Shown piece after piece: positions 1 through 15,000 of a stretch of 64,000 nt of DNA; within the stretch, counting starts at the first letter, position 1; every line of letters starts with the position of its first letter. Under the pieces are notes generated by a model. That model searched no databases, had not been told where the DNA came from, and worked only from the letters and a program-made list of their open reading frames with translations. The DNA is taken from NCBI GenBank assembly GCA_965205155.1, contig OZ242033.1, forward strand, positions 2,170,001-2,234,000, given 5' to 3'. Both the position numbers and the translations under genes were made by a program. This DNA is from Aldehydirespirator sp965205155 (GTDB lineage Bacteria > Actinomycetota > Acidimicrobiia > Acidimicrobiales > Aldehydirespiratoraceae).

Positions 1-2
1 GA

Positions 3-3000
3 GCCGCGGTGACCGGCTACGACATCGAGCACTCCGCCGACGGCACCACGGGGTGGACGCGGCTGCCCAACGCGACGACGCCGGCGGATCCCACCGTGGA
101 CTCGTCGACGACCAGCTACCGCGACAGCGGGTTGCCCAGGGGCACCGACCGCTTCTACCGGGTGGTCGCCATCAGCGCAGCGGGCAGCAGCGCGCCCTCG
201 GACGTGTCGCCGAGCCCGGTGCCGACGATGCTGACCCTGTCGGTCGACAGGAACCCGTCGGAGGCCGACGACGCCTCCACGTCGGGCACCAATGAGCAGG
301 TGGCGACGCTGACGGCGACCCTCGACCGGCCGGCGGCGGCGGAAGTGACCGTGACGCTGACGGTGGAGACCGACAGCACCGCGGCCCGTGACGACGACTA
401 CACGCTGGCCGCGGACACCATCACCATCGCGAAGGGAGAGTCGACGGGAACGACCACGATCACCGCGATCGACGACAGCGACAGCGAGGGCGTGATCACC
501 GTCGACGACATGGGCACGCCCACCGCCTCCGATGACATCGTGTCCACGGAGCACGAGACGGTGGTGGTCTCCGCGTCGAGCACCCCGCCGGCTCTGACCG
601 CGCAGGAGCTGACGGTGACGATCGTTGACGATGAGCCTGCGGGGGCGGTGTTCTTGAAGCCGAACGCGGACACGGCCGCCGACTTCAGTGCGCAGGTCAC
701 CGAGTTGTCGAAGGCGGGCACCTATCACTTCACCGTCGTCGGGACCGGCTGGACCGCGGACCGCCTGGGCGTCCTCGGGCTGTTTGTGTCGGCGTGCGTG
801 GTGCCGCCGGACCGCATGCTGGGCCCGACACAGTTCTACACCCACTGCGACTCAGACGGCGCCGCCGCGACGCCGATTGCCGGCAACTTTGCGTCCGAGC
901 CCGGCTCCCAGGACCTGACATCGATACGGGCCACCAGCGGCTGCCAACTGTTGCAGATCGCCAAGCCCACTGCCGTGTGCACCCTCTTCACGATCACCGA
1001 CGGCGCCTTCCGTCTGGACCTGCCGGTCAATGTGCCTGCGGGGGGCGTGTTCATCGGCTCCGGGACCGCTCGTCTCATGGGGTTCACTCCGGAAATTCTT
1101 CGCACCGTCAACAAGCTGATCGATGTCGCGCCGATCGCCGGTCTGGCCGCGGTGCCGACGGCGGACTCGGTGGCGTTGTCGTGGACCAACGAGAGCTTCT
1201 GCACCTCGACTAGCCCGACCTGCACCTATTGGGTGCGACACAAGAAGACCGCCGACGGCGACGACTCGTGGTCGTCCTGGGCCGACACGGGCTGGACCTC
1301 CGGTGCGCCGACGCACACCGTGACCGGACTCGACGCCGAAACCGGCTACGACTTCGAGATCGAGCGCCGCGAGGGCACAGCCGTCCTCAACCAGGGGTCG
1401 GTGTCAGTCACCACCCTGCCGCCGCCCTCGCTGACCCTGACCACCGACCGGATGCCGTCGGAGGCGGACGACAGCGCCACTTCGGGCGTCGATGAGCGGG
1501 TGGCGACGCTGACCGCGGAGCTCGAGAGTCCGGCGATGGCCCCGGTGACGGTGACGCTCACCGTTGATCCCGCCAGCACCGCAACCGCCGACAGCGACTT
1601 CACGCTGAGCCCGGCCTCCATCACCATCGCGCAGGGCGCCACCACCGGCACCGCCACGATCACCGTGATCGACGACGCGCTCAGCGAGGGAACGATCACC
1701 GTCAACGGCCAGACCATCGCCACCGAGCACGAGACGATCGTGATCAACGCCGCCGCCGTCACGTCGCCGCCGCGGATCGGCACCCTCACGGTGACGATCG
1801 TCGACGATGAGCCTGCGGGGGCGGTGTTCTTGAAGCCGAACGCGGACACGGCCGCCGACTTCAGTGCGCAGGTCACCGAGTTGTCGAAGGCGGGCACCTA
1901 TCACTTCACCGTCGTCGGGACCGGCTGGACCGCGGACCGCCTGGGCGTCCTCGGGCTGTTTGTGTCGGCGTGCGTGGTGCCGCCGGACCGCATGCTGGGC
2001 CCGACACAGTTCTACACCCACTGCGACTCAGACGGCGCCGCCGCGACGCCGATTGCCGGCAACTTTGCGTCCGAGCCCGGCTCCCAGGACCTGACATCGA
2101 TACGGGCCACCAGCGGCTGCCAACTGTTGCAGATCGCCAAGCCCACTGCCGTGTGCACCCTCTTCACGATCACCGACGGCGCCTTCCGTCTGGACCTGCC
2201 GGTCAATGTGCCTGCGGGGGGCGTGTTCATCGGCTCCGGGACCGCTCGTCTCATGGGGTTCACTCCGGAAATTCTTCGCACCGTCAACAAGCTGATCGAT
2301 GTCGCGCCGATCGCCGGTCTGGCCGCGGTGCCGACGGCGGACTCGGTGGCGTTGTCGTGGACCAACGAGAGCTTCTGCACCTCGACTAGCCCGACCTGCA
2401 CCTATTGGGTGCGACACAAGAAGACCGCCGACGGCGACGACTCGTGGTCGTCCTGGGCCGACACGGGCTGGACCTCCGGTGCGCCGACGCACACCGTGAC
2501 CGGACTCGACGCCGAAACCGGCTACGACTTCGAGATCGAGCGCCGCGAGGGCACAGCCGTCCTGAACCAGGGGTCGGTGTCGGCCACCACGGTTAGCGCA
2601 GCGCCGGGGGTGCCCGAGAGTGTGGCGGTGGCGGTGGTGTCCGGGGACACGACGAAGCTGGCGGTCTCGTGGTCGGCGCCTTCGTCGGGGCCGGCGGCGA
2701 CCGGCTACCGGGTGCGGTGGCGCACCGAGAAGGTCGGCAACACCGCGGTGGGGATGTGGCAGGGCGCCGGCGGGAACGACGATACCGGCCAGGACGTGGG
2801 CAACGCGATGTCGTACACGATCTCGGGGCTGACCAAGGGCACCGGCTACGAGGTGCAGGTGGCCGCGGTGGGTGCTGGGGGCACGGGCGACTTCTCCGCG
2901 ACGAGGCGGGGGGTGCCGTGGCCGGCGCCGGGCACGCTCACGGTGTACCTGGGCACCGACAGCGACCTGAGCTCGCCGCTGGGCGACATCGAGGGCGGCG

Positions 3001-6000
3001 GCACCACCACCTTCACGCTGGTGGGCACGGGCTGGACGACGGGCGACTCGGGCAACCTGGGCAACCTGGAGTTGTTCCTGACGGCCTGCATCGTGCCCGA
3101 CAGCGGCGACAAGGCCCACGTGCACTTCTACCGCGACTGCGACTCCGACGGCGCCCACGTCCAGGCGGGGGTCGCCGCCGGCGATGAGACGCCGGGCTCA
3201 CAGGACCTGACCCGACTCCACGGCACCAACCAGCAGTTCAACGACCTTGCCAAGCGGTTCATGTTGGCGGGCTGGGAGATGTTCACCCTCGAATCGGACG
3301 GCTCGTTCAACCAGGACCTGACGGTGGAGGTCCCCGCCGGGGGCGTGGTAATCGGCGCGGGCTCCGCCAACGGACCCGTCCCGCCGGTGGCGGTGACCAG
3401 CGCCAACGTGCTGGTCGGCGTGACCGGCGCCGCCATAGACGACCTGGTGGCGACCCCGGCGGCAACGTCGGTGGCGCTGTCGTGGACCAACCCGCCAGAG
3501 TGCACCGCCTCGGCGCCGGTGTGCGGATACCAGGTCCGCCACCGCAGCGCCGACAGCGACGAGTGGTCCGAGTGGGCCGCGGCCACATCGCTGACGGCGC
3601 ACACCGTCACCGGCCTCGACTCCGAGACCGAGTACCGCTTCGGCGTGCGCCGCCGCCAGGGCGGCACCACCCTCGCAGCATGGCGCATCGCGGCCACCAC
3701 GCTGATGGAGCCGAACGAGGACCCGGCGTTTCCCGGGCTCACGGCGACCCGCAGCGTGGAAGAGAACTCCCCCGCGGTCACCGACGTGGGTGCCCCGGTG
3801 GCCGCCACCGACCCCAACAGCGGCGACACCCTGACCTATTCGATGACCGGAGAGACGTCGAATTTCACCATCGACACATCCTCGGGCCAGATCAAGACCA
3901 GCTCGTCCTTGGACCGCGAGACCAAAGCCAGCTACACCGTCACGGTGAAGGTCTCCGACGGCAAGGACGCCACCGGCGGCACCAGCACCGCAATCGATGA
4001 CGAGATCACAGTCACCATCAACGTCACCAACGTCAACGAGGCCCCGGTGGCGGTGGCCGACGCGGTGACCATCAACGAGGACGCGGGCAAGACCGAGATC
4101 GACGTGGTGGCCAACGACACCGACGTCGACAGCTCGTCCCTGACCGCAGTGGACGTGTCGGACCCGGACAACGGCACCGCCGCGGTGAAGTCCGGCGACG
4201 AAGGGATGATCGAGTACACGCCCGACGCCGACTTCTCGGGCACCGACACCTTCACCTACAAGGCCTACGACGGCGCTCTCAAGAGCGCCGCCACCGCCAC
4301 CGTCACCGTGACCGTCACCGCCGTCAACGACGACCCGGTCGCGGTCGACGACGCCAAGACGATTGTCGAGGACTCCGCCAAAGTCGAGATCAATGTGGTG
4401 GCCAACGACACCGATGTGGACAGCACGTCTTTGTCGGTGTCGGCGATCACGACCGCGCCGACCAAGGGCACCGCGGCGATCAAGGCCGGCAACACGGTGA
4501 TCGAGTACACCCCCAACGCCGACGCCAACGGCAAAGACACCATCGTCTACACGGTGTCTGACGGCTCGGGTGGCACCGACAGCGGCACTTTGACGGTGAC
4601 GATCACCGCGGTGAACGACGACCCGGTGTTCAGCGACGGCGCGACCGCGTCGCGCAGTGTGACGTTGGCGGGCTCCACCGCGACCAGCAAGGTGGGCTCG
4701 CCGCTGGGGGTGACCCACCCCGACACCGGCGACACGCTGACGTTCGCGATCGGCGGGACCGACGGCTCGAAGTTCACCATCAGCAACACCGGCCAGATCA
4801 GTGTCGGGTCCTCGAATCTGCCGGTGGTGACCCAGCAGTCCTACACGGTGACGGTGACGGTGCGCGACAGCAAGAACTCCTCGGGGACCGCCGACACCAC
4901 CACCGATGACACCATCACGGTGACGATCACTATCAGCGACGCCAACAGCAAGCCGGCTTTCGATGACGGAGAGTCGGCGACGCGGGAGGTGGCTGAGAAC
5001 GCGGCGGCGGTCACCGATGTGGGTGCGGCGGTGGCGGCGTCGGATGCCGACAGCAGCGACACGCTCACGTACACGCTGGCGGGCACTGACGCGTCGTCGT
5101 TCACGATTGTGGGGTCGACGGGTCAGATCAGGACCAAGACGTCGTTGGATCGTGAGACCAAGTCGAGTTATTCGGTGACGGTGAAGGTCACCGACAGCAA
5201 GAACGCGGCGGGCAACGCGGACACCGCCATCGATGATGAGATCTCGGTGACGATCAACGTGACCGACGTGAACGAGGCCCCCACCGCCACCGACGACTCG
5301 GTGACCATCAACGAGGACGCCGCCAAGACCGAGATCAACGTCACCTCCAACGACACCGACCCTGAGGGCGCCACCCTGACTGCGTCGATCGTGACCAACC
5401 CCACCATGGGCACCGCCGCGGTCAAGACGGGCGACGCGACGATGATCGAGTACACCCCGAACGCCAACGCCAACGGCTCTGACAGCTTCACCTACAAGGT
5501 GAACGACGGCACCCACGACAGCAGCACGGCGACGGTGTCGATCACGATCAACGCGGTGAACGACGACCCGGTGGCGAACGACGACGCCAAGACCATCGTC
5601 GAGGACTCCGCCAAAGTCGAGATCAACGTGATCGCCAACGACACCGACATCGACAGCACGTCTTTGTCGGTCTCCGCGATCACGACCGCCCCCACCAAGG
5701 GCACCGCGGCGATCAAGACCGGCAACAACAAGGTGATCGAGTACACCCCGAATGCCGACGCCAACGGCAGAGACACCATCGTCTACACGGTGTCTGACGG
5801 GTCAGGCGGCACCGACAGCGGCACTTTGACGGTGACGATCACCGCGGTGAACGACGACCCGGTGTTCAGCGACGGCGCGACCGCGTCGCGCAGTGTGACG
5901 TTGGCGGGCTCCACCGCGACCAGCAAGGTGGGTGCGGTGCTGGGGGTGACGCATCCCTCAGATGAGGACGAGTCGTTGACGTTCGCGATCGGCGGGACCG

Positions 6001-9000
6001 ACGGCTCGAAGTTCACGGTGAGCTCCAGCGGCCAGATCAGTGTCGGGTCCTCGAATCTGCCGGTGGTGACCCAGCAGTCCTACACGGTGACGGTGACGGT
6101 GCGCGACAGCAAGAACTCCTCGGGGACCGCCGACACCGTCATCGATGACACCATCACGGTGACGATCACTATCAGCGACGCCAACAGCAAGCCGGCTTTC
6201 GATGACGGAGAGTCGGCGACGCGGGAGGTGGCTGAGAACGCCGCGGCGGTCACCGATGTGGGTGCGGCGGTGGCGGCGTCGGATGCCGACAGCAGCGACA
6301 CGCTCACGTACACGCTGGCGGGCACTGACGCGTCGTCGTTCACGATTGTGGGGTCGACGGGTCAGATCAGGACCAAGACGTCGTTGGATCGTGAGACCAA
6401 GTCGAGTTATTCGGTGACGGTGAAGGTCACCGACAGCAAGAACGCGGCGGGCAACGCGGACACCGCCATCGATGATGAGATCGCGGTGACGATCAACGTG
6501 ACCGACGTGAACGAGGCCCCGACCGCGACCGATGACTCGGTGACGATCGACGAGGACTCCGCCAAGACCGAGATCGCGGTGACGGCCAACGACACCGATC
6601 CTGAGGGCGCCAGCCTGGCTGCGTCGATCGTGACCAACCCCACCAAGGGCACCGCGGCGGTCAAGTCGGGCGATGCGACGGTGATCGAGTACACCCCGAA
6701 CGCGAACGCCAACGGCGAAGACAGTTTCACCTACAAGGTGTCTGACGGCACCCACGACAGCAGCGCGGCGACGGTGTCGGTCACCATCAACGCGGTGAAC
6801 GACAACCCGGTGGCGAACGACGACGCCAAGACGATTGTCGAGGACTCGGCCAAAGTCGAGGTCAATGTGGTGGCCAACGACACCGATGTGGACAGCACGT
6901 CTTTGTCGGTGTCGGTGATCACGACCGCGCCGACCAAGGGCACCGCGGCGATCAAGACCGGCAACAACAAGGTGATCGAGTACACCCCGAATGCCGACGC
7001 CAACGGCAAAGACACCATCGTCTACACCGTGTCTGACGGGTCAGGCGGCACCGCTAGCGGCACTTTGACGGTGACGATCACCGCGGTGAACGACGATCCT
7101 GTGTTCAGCGAGGGCACCGTCACCGACGGGGTCCGCTCCACGACGCGCAGTGTGACGTTGGCGGGCTCCACGATGAACAGCAATGTGGGTGCGGTGCTGG
7201 GGGTGACGCATCCCTCAGATGAGGACGAGTCGTTGACGTTCGCGATCGGCGGGACCGACGGCTCGAAGTTCACGGTGAGCTCCAGCGGCCAGATCAGTGT
7301 CGGGTCCACTGATCTGCCGGTGGCGACCCAGCAGTCCTATGAGGTGACCGTGACGGTGTCTGACGGCAAGGACAGCACCGGAGACGAGATCGAGGCCACC
7401 ACAGATGACACCATCACGGTGACGATCACGATCAGCGACAGCAACAGCAAGCCGACTTTCGATGACGGCGAGTCGGCGACGCGGGAGGTGGCTGAGAACG
7501 CGGCGGCGGTCACCGATGTGGGCGCGGCGGTGGCCGCGAGCGACGCCGACCGCGACGGGCTGACCTACACCTTGGCCGGCACCGACGCGTCGTCGTTCAC
7601 GATTGTGGGGTCGACGGGTCAGATCAGGACCAAGACGTCGTTGGACCACGAGACCAAAGACAGCTATTCGGTGACGGTGAAGGTCACCGACAGCAAGGAC
7701 GGCAACGGCAACGCCAGCACCGCTATCGATGATGAGATCGCGGTGACGATCAACGTGACCGACGAGAACGAGGCCCCGACCGCGACCGATGACTCGGTGA
7801 CGATCGACGAGGACTCGGGCAAGACCGAGATCGCGGTGACTGCCAACGACACCGATCCTGAGGGCGCCAGCCTGGCTGCGTCGATCGTGACCAACCCCAC
7901 CAAGGGAACCGCGGCGCTCAAGTCCGGCAGCAGCACGGTGATCGAGTACACCCCGAACGCCGACGCCAACGGCGAAGACAGCTTCACCTACAAGGTGTCC
8001 GACGGCACCCACGACAGCAGCACGGCGACGGTGTCGGTCACCATCAACGCCGTGAACGACAACCCGGTGGCGAACGACGACGCCAAGACCATCGTCGAGG
8101 ACTCGGCCAAAGTCGAGGTCAATGTGGTGGCCAACGACACCGATGTGGACAGCACGTCTTTGTCGGTGTCGGCGATCACGACCGCGCCGACCAAGGGCAC
8201 CGCGGCGATCAAGACCGGCAACAACAAGGTGATCGAGTACACCCCGAATGCCGACGCCAACGGCAAAGACACCATCGTCTACACCGTGTCTGACGGGTCA
8301 GGCGGCACCGCTAGCGGCACTTTGACGATGACGATCACCGCGGTGAACGACGACCCGTCCTTCACTGACGGTGACACCGCGTCGCGCAGTGTGACGTTGG
8401 CGGGCTCCACGATGAACAGCAATGTGGGTGCGGTGCTGGGGGTGACGCATCCCTCAGACGAGACCGAGTCGTTGACGTTCGCGATCGGCGGGACCGACGG
8501 CTCGAAGTTCACGGTGAGCTCCAGCGGCCAGATCAGCATCGGGTCCACCGACCTGCCGGTGGCGACCCAGCAGACCTACACGGTGACCGTGACCGTCAGG
8601 GACAGCAAGAACTCCTCGGGGACCGCCGACACCGCCATCGATGACACCATCACGGTGACGATCACCATCAGCGACGCCAACAGCAAGCCGACCTTCGATG
8701 ACGGAGAGTCCACGACGCGGGAGGTGGCCGAGAACGCCGCGGCGGTCACCAACGTCGGCTCGGCGGTGGCCGCGTCCGATGCCGACGACGGAGACACCCT
8801 CACGTACACGCTGGCGGGCACCGACGCGGCGAGCTTCACGATCGTGGGGACCACCGGTCAGATCAAGACCAAGACGTCGTTGGACCACGAGACCAAAGAC
8901 AGCTATTCGGTGACGGTGAAGGTCACCGACAGCAAGGACGGCAACGGCAACGCCAGCACCGCCATCGATGATGAGATCGCGGTGACGATCAACGTGACCG

Positions 9001-12000
9001 ACGTGAACGAGGCCCCGACCGCGACCGATGACTCGGTGACCATCGACGAGGACTCCGCCACGACCGAGATCGCGGTGACGGCCAACGACACCGATCCTGA
9101 GGGCGCCAGCCTGACCGCGTCGATCGTGACCAACCCCGACAAGGGAACCGCCGCGCTCAAGTCCGGCAGCAGCACGGTGATCGAGTACACCCCGAACGCC
9201 AACGCCAACGGCGAAGACAGTTTCACCTACAAGGTGTCCGACGGCACCCACGACAGCAGCACGGCGACGGTGTCGGTCACCATCAACGCCGTGAACGACA
9301 ACCCGGTGGCGAACGACGACGCCAAGACGATCGTCGAGGACTCGGCCAAAGTCGAGATCAACGTCATCGCCAACGACACCGACATCGACAGCACGTCTTT
9401 GTCGGTGTCGGTGATCACGACGGCGCCGACGAAGGGCACCGCGGCGATCAAGACCGGCAACAACAAGGTGATCGAGTACACCCCGAATGCCGACGCCAAC
9501 GGCAAAGACACCATCGTCTACACCGTGTCTGACGGGTCGGGCGGCACCGCTAGCGGCACTTTGACGATCACGATCACCGCGGTGAACGACGACCCGTCCT
9601 TCACTGACGGTGACACCGCGTCGCGCAGTGTGACGTTGGCGGGCTCCACGATGAACAGCAATGTGGGTGCGGTGCTGGGGGTGACGCATCCCTCAGACGA
9701 GACCGAGTCGTTGACGTTCGCGATCGGCGGGACCGACGGCTCGAAGTTCACGGTGAGCTCCAGCGGCCAGATCAGCATCGGGTCCACCGACCTGCCGGTG
9801 GCGACCCAGCAGACCTACACGGTGACCGTGACCGTCAGGGACAGCAAGAACTCCTCGGGGACCGCCGACACCGCCATCGATGACACCATCACGGTGACGA
9901 TCACCATCAGCGACGCCAACAGCAAGCCGACTTTCGATGACGGAGAGTCCACGACGCGGGAGGTGGCCGAGAACGCCGCGGCGGTCACCAACGTCGGCTC
10001 GGCGGTGGCCGCGTCCGATGCCGACGACGGAGACACCCTCACGTACACGCTGGCGGGCACCGACGCGGCGAGCTTCACGATCGTGGGGACCACCGGTCAG
10101 ATCAAGACCAAGACGTCGTTGGACCACGAGACCAAAGACAGCTATTCGGTGACGGTGAAGGTCACCGACAGCAAGGACGGCAACGGCAACGCCAGCACCG
10201 CCATCGACGATGAGATCGCGGTGACGATCAACGTGACCGACGTGAACGAGGCCCCGACCGCGACCGACGACTCGGTGACCATCGACGAGGACTCCGCCAC
10301 GACCGAGATCGCGGTGACGGCCAACGACACCGACCCCGAGGGCGCCACCCTGACCGCGTCGATCGTGACCAACCCCGACAAGGGCACCGCCGCGCTCAAG
10401 TCCGGCAGCAGCACGGTGATCGAGTACACCCCGAACGCCAACGCCAACGGCGAAGACAGCTTCACCTACAAGGTGAACGACGGCACCCACGACAGCAGCA
10501 CAGCCACGGTGACGGTCACCATCAACGCCGTCAACGACAACCCGGTGGCGAACGACGACGCCAAGACCATCGTCGAGGACTCCGCCAAAGTCGAGATCAA
10601 CGTCATCGCCAACGACACCGACATCGACAGCACGTCTTTGTCGGTGTCGGCGATCACGACCGCCCCCACGAAGGGCACCGCGGCGATCAAGACCGGCAAC
10701 AACAAGGTGATCGAGTACACCCCCAATGCCGACGCCAACGGCAAAGACACCATCGTCTACACCGTGTCTGACGGGTCGGGCGGCACCGCTAGCGGCACTT
10801 TGACGGTGACGATCACCGCGGTGAACGACGACCCGGTGTTCAGTGACGGCGCGACCGCGTCGCGCAGTGTGACGTTGGCGGGCTCCACGATGAACAGCAA
10901 TGTGGGCGCGGCGCTGGCGGTGACTCACCCCGACGATGAGGACGAGACACTGACGTTCGCGATCGGCGGGACCGACGGCTCGAAGTTCACGGTGAGCTCC
11001 AGCGGCCAGATCAGCATCGGGTCCACCGACCTGGCCGTCGAGGACCAGCAGTCCTATGAGGTCACCGTCACCGTCTCCGACGGCAAGGACAGCTCCGGCG
11101 ACGAGGTGGAGGCCACCGTCGACGACACCATCACCGTCACCATCACCGTCACCGTCGACTCCGTCGCCGGGCTGGCGGCGGCCACGACGGCGGCGAAATC
11201 GGTCGCGCTGAGCTGGACCGAACCGACGGCGTGCGCTTCGGCGAGCCCGGCGTGCATCTACCAGTTCCGCTACCGGGAATCCGGCCAGAGCTGGCCGTCG
11301 TCGTGGACGACCGCCTCGGGGTCGGCGGCCCACACGGTGACGGGGCTGAAGGCGGGCACGGAATACGACTTCCAGCTGCGGGTCATCCAAGGGACCGTCG
11401 GCAGCGAGGACCTGCTGGCGCTGGCATCGGTGACGGCCACCACCATGGCCACGACGACCTACTCGCTGGCGGGGGCCACGGTGGTGGAGGGCGCCGGCGC
11501 GGGGCTGGTCATCACGCTGGGCGAGGACGCGCCCAGCGGCGGGCTGGGGTTCACGGTCACCGCCGGCTACGCCTCCCCGGCGGCGGGCAAGGCGTCGGCG
11601 GCCGATGTGGGCACGATCACCACCCCGGTGACGGTTTCTGGCGGGGCCCGCACCCTCACGGTGACGGTGCCCACCGTGGACGACAAGATCGCCGAGGACG
11701 CGGAGACCTTCACGGTGACGGTCACCCCGACCGGCACCAACTCCCCGGGCTGGGTGGAGCTGTCGACGGGGTCGGGCACCGCCACGGTCACCATCAACGA
11801 CAACGACACGGCGGGCGTGACGGTGGGCACGGCCTCGCTGAGCGTGTTCGCGGGCTCGACGGCGACCTACACGCTGGTGCTCGACACCAAGCCCGCGGCC
11901 AATGTGGTGGTCACGCCGGCCAGCGGCACCGCGACGGCCGCCACGGTGGCCGGCCAGGCCAAGACGTTCACGCCGACGGACTGGGACCAGCCCCAGGAGG

Positions 12001-15000
12001 TGACGGTCACCGGCGTCGCGGCGGGCGCGTCGACGATCACCCACTCGGTGACCTCGAGCGGCGACGCCAAGTACCCGACCGACTTGAGCATCGCCTCGGT
12101 GACGGCGACGGTGACGCCGACGCTGTCGGTGGGGGAGTTCGACACGATCGGGCAGTTCCCCACGAAGCACCCGACCAAGGACGGGGGGCTCCTGTATGAG
12201 GGCACCTCGGTGGAGTTCATGCTGACGGGGGCGGGCTGGACGGCGGGCGCCTACAAGGGAGAATTCTGCGAGACGGTGTCCTACAAGGGGGTCGAGTCGG
12301 TCGCGGTGACCGGCTGCGACACCGCCAACGCGGTGGACATCACCGTCGGCAGCGACGGGGCACTGTCGGCGACCATGACCTACACGGTGCCCGACAGCGG
12401 CATCCCCGACGACGGCGTGGCGATCAGGGTCCGTTCCGCCGGGGGATCGCAGTCCGCGACGCTGCGGGTGGTCCACGCGCCGGGGGTGATCGAGTCGGAG
12501 GTGTCGTCGGTGACCCGCAACGACGGCACCGTCGAGGCCAACCCCGGCGATGTGGACCTGACCGCGCTGAAGCCCGGCGACACGGTGGTCTTCGCGATGC
12601 AGGGATCCAAGTGGATCGTGGGGACCGTGGTGCCGATTGTGTGCCGGCTGCCCCAGGGCGGTCTGAGGCAGATCAATTTCGCGAACTCGTCGAACTTCTG
12701 CTTCCTCGCCCTCAGCCCCGTCACCGTCACCGACGATGGATGGACCCACACGGCGACCTACACGGTGCCCGCGGGGGGCCTGCCCCCCTACGGGCTGGCC
12801 GTCTCGGCGGGTGACGCCAACGGCATCCAGGGCAACGCGGTGGTGGTGATCGAGGCCGGGACCGCGCCGTCGGTCTCGGTGCAGCCGGCCAACCGGGCCG
12901 ACGTGGTCGGGGACGGCTCGAAGGAGTTCACCGTGTCGGGCTCGGACTGGACCGCCGGCCCCAAGGTGACCTACCAGTTCTTCAACAGATGGAACATGGG
13001 GGCGCTGAAGAGCGAGTTCTGCACCATCCCCGACGGCGGCCTCGAGGCGATCACCGACGACCACTGCGACGGCGACAACGCGGCCACGATCTCCCTGCCC
13101 ACCACGAACACGCCCCTGGGCTCGTTCAGCGGCCACAAGACCACATACACGCCGCCCGCGGGCGGCATCCCCGCCGGAGGGGTGGCCATCAGGGTCAGAA
13201 GGGAGGTGGGCGCCACCGTCGGAGGCGTCGGCAATGTGGCGCTGCCGGCGCCGCACACCATGGAGTCCGCGGTTGCGGTGGCGATCCCCGCCGCGGTGAC
13301 CGTGAGCAAGGACAGCATGAGCGTGGCCGCGGCAGACGGGACGGCGACCTACACGGTGGTGCTGGGGGCTGAGCCGGCGGGCGACGTGGTGATCGCCCCG
13401 ACCAGCTCGGCGGAGGCCAAGGCCACCGTCAGCGGGGCGCTGACGTTCACGCCGACCGACTGGAGCGTGCCCCAGCAGGTGACCGTCACCGGGAAGCAGG
13501 TCGGCACAGCCACCGTCGCCCACGCGGTGACCTCCAGCGCAGACCCCCGGTACCCGGTCGGCATGGGCATCGGCAGCGTGGCCGTGACCGTCGAGAACTC
13601 CGCGCCGACTTTCGATGACGGCGAGTCGGCGACGCGGGAGGTGGCGGAGAACGCGGCGGCGGTCGTCGATGTGGGTGCCCCGGTGGCCGCCACCGACGCC
13701 GACAACGGAGACACCCTCACCTACACGCTGGCGGGCGACGACGCGGCGAGCTTCACGATTGTGGGGACCAGCGGCCAGCTCAAGACCAAGACGTCTCTGG
13801 ACCGTGAGACCAAGTCGAGCTATTCGGTGACGGTGAAGGTCACCGACAGCAAGAACGCGGCGGGCAACGCGGACACCGCCATCGATGATGAGATCGCGGT
13901 GACGATCAACGTGACCGACGAGAACGAGGCCCCGACCGCGGTCGACGATTCCAAGACGATCGACGAGGACTCGGGCAAGACCGAGATCGCGGTGACCTCC
14001 AACGACACCGACCCTGAGGGCGACGACTTGACCGCGGTGGACGTGTCGGACCCGGACAACGGCACCGCCGCGGTGAAGTCGGGCGACGGCGGGGTGATCG
14101 AGTACACGCCCGACGCCGACTTCTCGGGTACCGACACCTTCACCTACAAGGTGTCCGACGGCGCTCTCAAGAGCGCCGCCACCGCCACCGTCACCGTGAC
14201 CGTCACCGCGGTGAACGACAACCCGGTGGCGAACGACGACGCCAAGACGATCGTCGAGGACTCGGCCAAAGTCGAGATCAATGTGGTGGCCAACGACACC
14301 GATGTGGACAGCACGTCTTTGTCGGTGTCGGTGATCACGACCGCGCCGACCAAGGGCACCGCGTCGGTCAAGGCGACCGACGACAAGGTGATCGAGTACA
14401 CCCCGAATGCCGACGCCAACGGCAAAGACACCATCGTGTACACGGTCTCTGACGGGTCGGGGGGCACCGCTAGCGGCACTTTGACGGTGACGATCACCGC
14501 GGTGAACGACGACCCGGTGTTCAGCGACGGCGCGACCGCGTCGCGCAGTGTGACGTTGGCGGGCTCCACGATGAACAGCAACGTGGGCTCGCCGCTGGGG
14601 GTGACGCATCCCTCAGACGAGACCGAGTCGTTGACGTTCGCGATCGGCGGGACCGACGGCTCGAAGTTCACGGTGAGCTCCAGCGGCCAGATCAGCATCG
14701 GGTCCACCGACCTGCCGGTGGCGACCCAGCAGACCTACACGGTGACCGTGACCGTCAGGGACAGCAAGAACTCCTCGGGGACCGCCGACACCACCATCGA
14801 TGACACCATCACGGTGACCATCACCATCAGCGACGCCAACAGCAAGCCCACTTTCGATGACGGAGAGTCCACGACGCGGGAGGTGGCCGAGAACGCGGCG
14901 GCGGTCACCGATGTGGGCGCGGCGGTGGCCGCGTCGGACTCTGACAGCGACGACACGTTGACCTACACGCTGGCGGGCACCGACGCGGCGAGCTTCACGA

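Noticed and set aside
9693..14609. Minus-strand open frame of 1,638 codons
   Set aside because: Antisense shadow of the giant gene; the His/Arg/Gly/Val composition is the mirror of its GC-rich codons and no start or domain is convincing. The same applies to the long minus frames at 3,198–5,516, 8,454–9,689, 15,852–17,105 and 22,131–25,916.
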